From positions 1-20,023 of the forward strand of contig JBCDGJ010000086.1 of the NCBI GenBank assembly GCA_038757945.1: a DNA stretch of 20,023 nt, written 5' to 3'. The translations under genes were made by a program, and so were the position numbers. Positions 14,138 through 20,023 of this stretch are shown here, piece by piece. Numbering within the stretch: the first letter of the stretch is position 1; every line of letters starts with the position of its first letter. The DNA is from CALHVX01 sp038757945 (GTDB taxonomy: Bacteria; Pseudomonadota; Gammaproteobacteria; Pseudomonadales; Azotimanducaceae). The notes under the pieces are model-generated. The model was not told the origin of the DNA, searched no databases, and was given only the letters and a program-made list of their open reading frames with translations.

Positions 14138-15549
14138 CACGAGCCGCTCAGCACGGTGACGATGTGCTCGACGACCGAGCGCTCGCTCAGGTTGCCGAGG
14201 TGTCCGCCGTTCGGATAGATCTGCACGCGGCTACCGAACACGGGTTTGAAGAACGCAATTTCCCCGGCCTCGAGAATGACGTCGTCGGCGTTATGGGTGG
14301 CGTAGATGCGGGGATTGCCGCGCAGGAAGTCACTGAGAGGCGCCAGGCCCTGCTGGTCGGCATAAGCAAAGCGATCAAGCTCGCCGGTGTTGCCGAGCCG
14401 CTGCTGCTCGGGCCAGAAGAACTCGTGGAAGTAGTCCGTCAGCCCGACCCGCAGGGCGACCGCCAGATAGGGCGAGAGATCAACTCGCGCACCGAGCTCG
14501 AGCCCCCGGGGCTTAAGAAATCCGTAGTCACTGACCAGGTCTGCGGTAAAGGACAGGTTCATGGCCGCGAATCGGAACGCAGCGCCGATCAGGGCGGCCA
14601 TGGCTTCCTGCGTGGGTGGGGCGTCCTTGAAGACTGAATAGATCAGTTCGTCGGTGAACTCGACATTGCTCGAGCGCTGGTAGGCCTCGCCCAGCCGTTC
14701 GAGCACCTCGTTGAACAGGCGGTCGAGGTTGTCCACGCCGCCGGGCACGTTGTCGAGAAACCGGTCGAGCTTGCTGATCGAGCTGTAGAGCGACACCGGC
14801 GCATTGATGAGCAGCGTCCGGTGAAAATCGAACTGCCTCTGCCGTGCATCCAGCGCTGCGACGAAGGCGGCATTCAGCCCGCCGAGGCTGTAGCCGGCGA
14901 GGCGGAAGCTGGATGCCTGTATGCCGTCAGCTTCGAGCTCCCGGCGGATCTGCGCCATGACTCGGTACAGATCCTCCGCGTCGCGTCGCTGATCTCCGGG
15001 CACGCCTGAGGAAGAGGCTGATGCAACGAAGCGCGGATGAGTTGGTGATGGCAGCCCGACCACGTGATGCCCGGCACCGTAGAGCGCTCGCATCAGCAAC
15101 GCGACGCTACCGGCGCGGTGGTCGCTGCCGGTGCCGGCGATCAGAAAAGTCAGCGGCGCCGACTTTTGCTTTTGCGCCAGCAGGCTGTACTCGAGGCGGT
15201 CCGGAAAGGGCAGGCAGCGGGGTACCTCGGTGCGGCGTGCATGCGCGCTGCGAACGTTGAGCCGCCGCTCGCGAATTCGCTTTTCCGGAACTTCTGCGAT
15301 CAGCGCTTCGGGTGTGCCGGCAATGGTAGCCAGGTAGGGGTTGTCGATGGGGAAGGCGTAGTCGTAGGCGACTGCGTTGGTCGCCAGGAACAGGGTCAGC
15401 AGGCCGAGCATCAGTGGCCGGAACCAGCCCTGCGGCGGACGGGCAGACAGGAGCTGCGGATCGGCCAACGGCTGTAGCAGAAGAATAGAGCGCCGCGGCG
15501 GGATAACGGAGTACCCCGGCGGACGGAAAACGGGGAGCGGTGCACGCAT
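14137..15549 (-). CDS. Alpha/beta hydrolase, exported or membrane-anchored
   Basis: Up to 470 residues from ATG 15549. The hydrolase core has the nucleophile elbow GYSLGG with Ser221, a candidate acid Asp422 or Asp423 (THNADDVIL) and His450 (NGGHLGN) near the C-terminus, a complete catalytic triad. A hydrophobic stretch at about 47-61 followed by AYDYAFP looks like a signal peptide or anchor. It may be that translation really begins at ATG 15411, which would give a shorter N-terminus, but no convincing ribosome site supports either start. The substrate is unknown. It is the first gene of the operon with mlaA, the orphan binding protein and alaS, which hints at a lipid or envelope substrate. 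Confidence 0.83.
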   Translation of the reverse strand: MRAPLPVFRPPGYSVIPPRRSILLLQPLADPQLLSARPPQGWFRPLMLGLLTLFLATNAVAYDYAFPIDNPYLATIAGTPEALIAEVPEKRIRERRLNVRSAHARRTEVPRCLPFPDRLEYSLLAQKQKSAPLTFLIAGTGSDHRAGSVALLMRALYGAGHHVVGLPSPTHPRFVASASSSGVPGDQRRDAEDLYRVMAQIRRELEADGIQASSFRLAGYSLGGLNAAFVAALDARQRQFDFHRTLLINAPVSLYSSISKLDRFLDNVPGGVDNLDRLFNEVLERLGEAYQRSSNVEFTDELIYSVFKDAPPTQEAMAALIGAAFRFAAMNLSFTADLVSDYGFLKPRGLELGARVDLSPYLAVALRVGLTDYFHEFFWPEQQRLGNTGELDRFAYADQQGLAPLSDFLRGNPRIYATHNADDVILEAGEIAFFKPVFGSRVQIYPNGGHLGNLSERSVVEHIVTVLSGS

Positions 15550-15639
15550 GCGCGGAGCCTAGCATACCGCTGTGCCGGCTCCCTGCGGGCACAACGGTGG
15601 ATCGTTCTGGTTGTCGCGCTCAGCGACGCCCTGCTTGGA

Positions 15640-15667
15640 GGGGGTTGCCGGACTCAGGCCGGCCCCC
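15640..15667 (-). terminator. Hairpin downstream of the YegP-like gene
   Basis: On the minus strand, just after the stop at 15676, GCCGG pairs with CCGGC around a 7-base loop. The stem is extended beyond a 2-base bulge by a GGGG/CCCC pairing. No U-tract follows, so it is a weak terminator candidate. Confidence 0.35.
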
Positions 15668-15675
15668 AGGCTGGG

Positions 15676-16002
15676 TCAGACTTCTTTGACCGGCGCCTTG
15701 GGTGCGTTTTTCTGCACGGACTTGACGCCGTTCGAGCAGGCGGCGGGCGTTTTGTAGGTCTCGCTGGTTCCGACGACCTTGCCGTTGCGGGCGATCAGGT
15801 TGAACCGGTGGCCTGCCTTGGTGGTCTTGACGTCGAAGCAATCCGGATTGGCGCAGTTGGTGCGCACCGAGTTGATGCCATTCATGGCGCCCGCCTTGGA
15901 TACGTAGCCCTGGCTGGCAAGAATGATCTGGCCGTTGGTTGCTTTCAGCCGAAAACGGAACTTGCCGCCCTTGTCCTTATAGAGTTCGAAGCTGCCTGCC
16001 AC
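15676..16002 (-). CDS. YegP-like DUF1508 tandem-repeat protein
   Basis: 108 residues from a GTG start with a well-placed AAGGA site (plus-strand positions 16011-16015, 8 bases ahead), which decides the start. Two copies of the DUF1508 repeat are visible: residues about 3-50 (FELYKDKGGKFRFRLKATNG, then SQGYVSKAGAMNGINSVRTN) and about 60-100 (HRFNLIARNGKVV, then SETYKTPAACSNGVKSVQKN). It has no signal peptide and is expected in the cytoplasm. The function of the family is not established. It is a single gene, divergent from the three-gene cluster starting at 16213. Confidence 0.92.
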   Translation of the reverse strand: MAGSFELYKDKGGKFRFRLKATNGQIILASQGYVSKAGAMNGINSVRTNCANPDCFDVKTTKAGHRFNLIARNGKVVGTSETYKTPAACSNGVKSVQKNAPKAPVKEV

Positions 16003-16059
16003 TGTTGAAGTCCTTCTTTTATTCGTCTAGCGCTGCAAGTCTACCTGAGCTGATCCCGC

Positions 16060-16106
16060 TGCACAGAAGAGTTGTGCACAGAACAGCAGACCGGCGTGGT
16101 CTTTTT
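16060..16106 (+). promoter_or_regulatory. Direct repeat and short stem-loop with T-run upstream of the three-gene cluster
   Basis: TGCACAGAA occurs at 16060-16068 and again at 16075-16083. It is followed by AGACC (16088-16092) pairing with GGTCT (16098-16102) around a 5-base loop and running into TTTTT. In the plus direction this looks like a small terminator or attenuator, but the stem is only 5 bp and no gene lies upstream of it on that strand. It could end a short leader or small RNA. Confidence 0.3.
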
Positions 16107-16212
16107 CTGATGCCGCGGTTGTGCGCCTGCCGTTCCCGGGCTTCCGGGCTCCCCTTCGGACCCGCCACCGCCTATCATGACCGCACCTCTGTCTACTTCG
16201 GAAGGGAATCCC

Positions 16213-17385
16213 ATGGCTAGCACTTCTCTGCAGTACCTCGACCGTGCAGTTGGTCAGCTTCGTGAGCTCGGCCTCATGCCTGATACGCCGGAAGAAGCGC
16301 CCATCGTTGCTCTGCTCGATCGGCTGACGCCGCTGGCCGAGGAAAAGGTCGTCAGCATTGCCAGAACGCTGAGCCAGGCGTCGGTATTCAACGAGGTCGT
16401 CCGCGAGCAGATCAGCGCCATGCGTCTGGGCGAGCGCTACGAAGACATCACCGAATCCTTCAACAGCATTCGCGAAGATGCAAAGCGCATGGTCGAGCAG
16501 ATTCAGGACGGCAAGATCGATACGTTCGAGCGGATCGGCAACGTCTGGATGAAGGTGACCCGCGGCGACATTCCCTCCCGCTTCGAAGACATCAAGGCGA
16601 CCTACCTCGAGGTGGCGGAGGATTCGAACGATCAGATCCAGCGTGAGAAAACCATTCTGAATGCCTATCAGGATTTCCGCGGCGCTATGAAGGAGGCGGA
16701 GATTCTGGCGCTCGAAGTGCTCAAGGTGGCCGAAGGTGAGTGGGAGACGGCCAAGAGTGACCTTGCTGCAGCGATGGCTGCCGTCGAGGCGGATTCCGGG
16801 GCGGATCTTGCTGCCCGTGCGCGCCTCGAGCTGGCCCGTGACGAGCAGACGCGCGCGCTGCAGGATGCCGAGGACCGCTATCAGATTGCCAAGGATCTCT
16901 CCGACAACCTGACCGTTGGCTACAACACCAGCGAAGTCGTCATGGCGCGGCTGTTACAGACCACCAACGCCAAGGAGCGCGTGTACCGCCAGGCCATCAG
17001 CTTCTTTGGGACCAACGAGACGGTGCTGACCGCGCTGTCGGCATCGTTTACCGGGCTGTTCGGCCTGCATGAGAGCACGGCGACCCTCGAAGCCATGAAA
17101 GAAGGCGTGTCGCGGAGCCTCGAGGATCTCGCCGATATCGGTGGCAAGGTGCAGGAGGCCGCGGTGCGCGCGGGCTACGGGCCGACCATCCGGGCCGACG
17201 CGGTCAAGCGGCTGGTGGATTCAGTCGTGAGCTTCCAGTCCCGAACCCGCGAGATCATCGAAGAGATGCGCATTCACTCGACCCGCAATGCGGAGGAGAT
17301 CCGTGAGGCGGTGGAAGACGGCAAGCAGCGGCTTGCGAAGCTGATACAGCAGGGCGGTACGCTGCCGATGCGGGTTTCTGACTAG
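16213..17385 (+). CDS. All-helical cytoplasmic protein, TelA-reminiscent, first gene of a three-gene cluster
   Basis: 390 residues from the ATG at 16213, chosen for the strong GGAAGGGA site 5 bases upstream. An ATG at 16177 in the same frame lacks one. There is no signal peptide, membrane segment or cysteine. The protein is predicted almost wholly helical and acidic, with long heptad-like stretches at about 125-235 and 300-375 and a hydrophobic middle (260-288, ISFFGTNETVLTALSASFTG). Its overall layout recalls TelA (toxic anion resistance) proteins, and similar proteins are sometimes labelled 'cell surface protein' in databases, but I cannot confirm a family. Gene 2 starts 12 bp after its stop, so the set is one operon. 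A scaffold or filament-like role together with the membrane protein is inference. Confidence 0.8.
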   Translation: MASTSLQYLDRAVGQLRELGLMPDTPEEAPIVALLDRLTPLAEEKVVSIARTLSQASVFNEVVREQISAMRLGERYEDITESFNSIREDAKRMVEQIQDGKIDTFERIGNVWMKVTRGDIPSRFEDIKATYLEVAEDSNDQIQREKTILNAYQDFRGAMKEAEILALEVLKVAEGEWETAKSDLAAAMAAVEADSGADLAARARLELARDEQTRALQDAEDRYQIAKDLSDNLTVGYNTSEVVMARLLQTTNAKERVYRQAISFFGTNETVLTALSASFTGLFGLHESTATLEAMKEGVSRSLEDLADIGGKVQEAAVRAGYGPTIRADAVKRLVDSVVSFQSRTREIIEEMRIHSTRNAEEIREAVEDGKQRLAKLIQQGGTLPMRVSD

Positions 17386-17396
17386 GCGTCTGATTG

Positions 17397-18314
17397 ATGG
17401 CGCCCGGCGGCAAGCCTGAAGCCCTGCAGGACGTCATGCTGGCGATGGACGTCGTCGATACGCTGCGCCATGCCGATCAGCTCGTCGATCGCGAGATCGA
17501 TACGGAGGGGCGGCGGGAGCGCCTGATCGAGCGGCTGCGACGGATTTACCGGGCCCAGGGGATCGAGGTGAGCGACGCGACGCTGCGCGAGGGCGTGCTG
17601 GCGCTGGAGGAAGAGCGGTTCGCCTACCGGCGCTCCGGGTCCGGAGTGTCCCGCTGGCTGGCGCGGATCTACATTGCCCGCGGGCGTTGGATCAAGCCGC
17701 TGCTGTTTCTGCTGGCGGTTGCGCTGTTCCTTCAGCTCGCCGTGTCGACCTTCAGCGGCTACGTGCAGACCGGGCGCAGCGAGCTGCCGGTTGAGCTTAA
17801 AAGGGTGTACGTAGAGCTGAGCGGCCTTGCCGACCAGAGCGGTGCAGCCTTCGAGTTCCAGAACCGGGCGGATGCGATCTACTTCCGCGGAACCGAAGCC
17901 GTGGAACAGGGCGACAGCAGGGCCGGCCGACAGGCTCTCGATGAGCTGACAGCGTTGCGCGATAGCGTGACGTCGAGCTACAGCCTGCGGGTGGTAAACG
18001 AGCCCGGCGAGCGGAGCGGGGTGTTCCGGATTCCGGACGTTAACACGCAGGCGCGCAACTACTATCTGATCGTCGAGCCCATTGATGCGCTGGGACGACC
18101 GCTGGCTGTGGACGTCGTGAACGAGGAGGACGGCAAACGCTACCGGGTCAAACGCTACGGGCTGCGCGTCTCCGAGGCGGTGTTCCAGGCGGTTGCGGCA
18201 GACAAACAGGATGACGGCATCATTCAGGACAACGTGGTCGCGCGAAAACAGCAGGGCCGGCTGCAGCCGGACTATCTGATCGACACCAGCGGCGCCGCGA
18301 TCACCGAGTGGTAG
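17397..18314 (+). CDS. Single-pass membrane protein, probably DUF6384 family
   Basis: 305 residues from ATG 17397. A TTG at 17394 is also in frame. An N-terminal helical cytoplasmic part (about 1-95) is rich in charged residues (REIDTEGRRERLIERLRRIYRAQGIEVS). One membrane segment follows (about 98-118, KPLLFLLAVALFLQLAV), preceded by Arg/Lys residues that suggest an N-in orientation. The C-terminal part of about 185 residues would then be periplasmic, with helical 130-195 and a compact, probably beta-rich end (ARNYYLIVEPIDALGRPLAV, RYRVKRYGLRV). I associate this pattern with DUF6384, function unknown, by memory only. It lies 12 bp after gene 1 and 4 bp before gene 3, in one operon. Confidence 0.8.
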   Translation: MAPGGKPEALQDVMLAMDVVDTLRHADQLVDREIDTEGRRERLIERLRRIYRAQGIEVSDATLREGVLALEEERFAYRRSGSGVSRWLARIYIARGRWIKPLLFLLAVALFLQLAVSTFSGYVQTGRSELPVELKRVYVELSGLADQSGAAFEFQNRADAIYFRGTEAVEQGDSRAGRQALDELTALRDSVTSSYSLRVVNEPGERSGVFRIPDVNTQARNYYLIVEPIDALGRPLAVDVVNEEDGKRYRVKRYGLRVSEAVFQAVAADKQDDGIIQDNVVARKQQGRLQPDYLIDTSGAAITEW

Positions 18315-18318
18315 AGCT

Positions 18319-19791
18319 ATGCTGACCGGTCGACAGACGCTGGCAGAGCTGGGGCGCGCGCTGGAAGATGTGCGCCGCGATGCGCACCGGCACGACACCG
18401 CCTATCAGAACGTTGTGCAGGACCTGGCGCGCAACGAGCTGCTGCGCAACCGCAGGCTCCAGGCGCTGGCCAGACTGCGCCTCGCGCAGCTGGAAGATGG
18501 CGACCCCCCGGGCTGGTTCACGGCCCTGGAAAGCGCCGAGCGCCGGGCGCTCGAATTGCTTGAAGCGCGGGCCGCGGAAGTGCAGTCGCTCCGCGAGCGG
18601 ATCGATACGACCGAAGGTCAGATTGAAGAGCTGGAAACGCTCCGCGACGAGCGGCATGTAAAGGTTGACGCCGCGGCTCGAGAGCTTGCCGAAACGGAAG
18701 CTCGGGTGCAGCGGGCGCTGGACCAGGATGACGCCTATCAGGCACAGCTGGCCCGCTGCCGGGAGCTCGCCCAGACCGTTGAACAGGCCGAACAGAAGGC
18801 TGAGGTGGCTGCGGAGGATCGCGGCGAGAAGGGACGCCCCTACGAGGCCGACCCGCTGTTCATGTACCTCTGGGGCCGGGGCTACGGGACGGCCAGCTAC
18901 GACGGCGGTGGCCTGTTCCGGTTGCTTGATGGTTGGGTGGCGCGGATCTGCGACTACGAGCCTCTGCGGCGCCAGTACTGGATGCTGAACGAGATTCCGC
19001 AGCGCTTGCGTGGCCACGCGGAGGGCATGGTCGAAGCCTCCGATGCGGCCCTTGCGGCGTTGGCCGCGCTCGAAGATGCCGCTGCAACCGCGGCTTCCGT
19101 TCCGGCGCTGAAGGATCACCTGGCAGAGGCCGAGGCGGAGCAGGATCGGGTCGATGCGGATCTCGCAACGGCGGAAGATGCGCTGCGCGAGCTCGAGCAG
19201 CTCGAATCGAAGTTTGCCATGGGTACCGACGAGTACCTTCAGGACTGTCTGCGCGGACTGGCCGAGGCGTTTGATGCTGAGGCGGACAGAACTCTGGCGG
19301 AGCTGGCCGCGCAGTCGCCTGGCGCGGAGGACGACGCCCTCGTTCGGCAGCTCGCGGATCTGCGCGCCGAGCATGAGGATCTTCGCGAGGAGCTGAAAGA
19401 CTACGAGGCGGTGCGAACCCAGAGCGTGTCGCGGCTGCACGAGCTCGAGAACGTGCGGCGGCGGTTCAAGCAGCACCGCTTCGACGATCTCCGCTCCAGC
19501 TTCGGAAATGACCAGCTGGTGCGTGCCGTGCTGCAGGAGTTCCTGCAGGGGGCGATCAGCGGCGCCGGCTTGTGGGACACGCTGCGGCGCCAGCAACGCT
19601 ATCGCGATGTCGCGGGCGCCTGGCCTGACTTCGGCACCGGAGGCTTTCCAACGCCCGGGCGGCGCCGTCGGCGAACACCCGGGCGCGGCAGCGGCTGGCA
19701 CTGGCCGGGAGGCCGCGGTGGCGGCTTCCGGCTACCGCGCAGCGGTGGATCCCGCTCGCGCGGTGGCTTTCGTACTGGCGGTGGCTTCTAG
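18319..19791 (+). CDS. Coiled-coil protein with Arg/Gly-rich C-terminal tail, unknown function
   Basis: 490 residues, ATG start 4 bp after gene 2. Three parts are visible. Two long acidic coiled coils (about 70-170 and 245-385) flank a conserved-looking globular piece (about 175-232) with DPLFMYLWGRGYGT, GLFRLLDGWVARI and NEIPQRLRGHA. After a helical segment (390-430) the protein ends in a low-complexity tail (about 438-490) rich in Gly and Arg with PGRRRRRTPGRG, PGGRGGGF, SRGGF and a terminal RTGGGF. There is no signal peptide or membrane segment, so it is probably cytoplasmic, with the basic tail able to bind nucleic acid or acidic membrane lipids. It has coil-rich SMC/PspA-like character but no ATPase motif. 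The family is unrecognised. Confidence 0.82.
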   Translation: MLTGRQTLAELGRALEDVRRDAHRHDTAYQNVVQDLARNELLRNRRLQALARLRLAQLEDGDPPGWFTALESAERRALELLEARAAEVQSLRERIDTTEGQIEELETLRDERHVKVDAAARELAETEARVQRALDQDDAYQAQLARCRELAQTVEQAEQKAEVAAEDRGEKGRPYEADPLFMYLWGRGYGTASYDGGGLFRLLDGWVARICDYEPLRRQYWMLNEIPQRLRGHAEGMVEASDAALAALAALEDAAATAASVPALKDHLAEAEAEQDRVDADLATAEDALRELEQLESKFAMGTDEYLQDCLRGLAEAFDAEADRTLAELAAQSPGAEDDALVRQLADLRAEHEDLREELKDYEAVRTQSVSRLHELENVRRRFKQHRFDDLRSSFGNDQLVRAVLQEFLQGAISGAGLWDTLRRQQRYRDVAGAWPDFGTGGFPTPGRRRRRTPGRGSGWHWPGGRGGGFRLPRSGGSRSRGGFRTGGGF

Positions 19792-19794
19792 CGG

Positions 19795-19839
19795 CCGGTG
19801 CGCCAGGAGGCGGTGCGCCAGGAGGCGGTGCGCCAAGAG
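19795..19839. repeat. Three tandem copies of a 15-bp unit just after the last stop codon
   Basis: The unit GCGGTGCGCCAGGAG occurs at 19810-19824. The copy before it (19795-19809) differs at the first base and the copy after it (19825-19839) has one A for G. It starts 3 bp after the stop TAG (19789-19791). The unit is five codons long, and the frame of the preceding gene stays open across it to a TGA at about 19912. Confidence 0.9.
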
Positions 19840-20006
19840 GCGCGGGAAGGACCTGCGGCCGGCGACGGGAATCCGACGCCGACGCGCCCCGGCAAGCGGG
19901 TAAATTTGACGCGCTGAGCGTGACTCGAATCACAAAACGACCTGCTCGCGGGTCAAGCCCTGGGGCGGCCGCCCTACACTCCCAGCCCTGAGCAAGCAGA
20001 AGCCTG

Positions 20007-20022
20007 GGTAACCGGTGTTACC
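20007..20022. promoter_or_regulatory. Inverted repeat GGTAAC-N4-GTTACC at the window edge
   Basis: GGTAAC (20007-20012) and GTTACC (20017-20022) flank a 4-base centre, and the sequence GTGTTACCA also occurs upstream of the LysR gene. It may be an operator for the next gene outside the window. A TACACT box (19975-19980) lies upstream with no convincing -35 element. Confidence 0.35.
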
Positions 20023-20023
20023 A

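Overview
The window comes from a GC-rich bacterial chromosome, most likely a gammaproteobacterium. The evidence is a class I CPD photolyase, an MlaA outer-membrane lipoprotein, a proteobacterial-type AlaS and ArfB, a YegP-like protein, and dense overlapping operons. I cannot place it below class. There are no rRNA, tRNA, CRISPR, insertion-sequence or phage signatures, and it reads as ordinary chromosome.

Region 1 (1-3854) looks like the end of a light or oxidative-stress cluster. It holds the C-terminal part of a DUF2878 membrane protein, then a membrane sensor histidine kinase on the plus strand. Facing these on the minus strand is a two-gene operon of an OmpR-type response regulator and a class I DNA photolyase. 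A weak ECF-like promoter candidate lies about 120 bp upstream of the regulator. From family knowledge, DUF2878 proteins often sit near photolyase and cyclopropane-fatty-acid-synthase-type genes in photo-oxidative stress loci. The upstream part would be outside this window.

Region 2 (3855-5870) has a 438-bp gene-poor gap ending in a hairpin, a small exported protein with two cysteines, and a divergent LysR regulator. The intergenic space between the last two carries repeated GTTACC/GGTAAC half-sites, including a perfect dyad with LysR T-N11-A spacing.

Region 3 (5836-9301) is a minus-strand operon of metallophosphoesterase, serine beta-lactamase-like hydrolase and ArfB ribosome-rescue factor, joined by 1-bp and 4-bp overlaps. 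A periplasmic SIMPL (DUF541) protein is transcribed divergently from it. An (AACCG)11.8 microsatellite and a hairpin separate SIMPL from the convergent alaS.

Region 4 (9455-15549) is a four-gene minus-strand operon: exported or membrane-anchored alpha/beta hydrolase, MlaA lipoprotein, an orphan branched-chain-amino-acid-type binding protein, and alaS. The first three genes are joined by overlapping stop/start codons.

Region 5 (15676-20023) has a YegP-like DUF1508 tandem-repeat protein. Divergent from it is a tight three-gene plus-strand cluster: a TelA-reminiscent all-helical cytoplasmic protein, a single-pass membrane protein that I associate with DUF6384, and a coiled-coil protein with an Arg/Gly-rich tail. 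This cluster is the best candidate for a poorly described system, probably a membrane-linked cytoplasmic assembly, but its function is unknown. The window ends in non-coding DNA with a 15-bp tandem repeat and a GGTAAC/GTTACC inverted repeat like the one in region 2.
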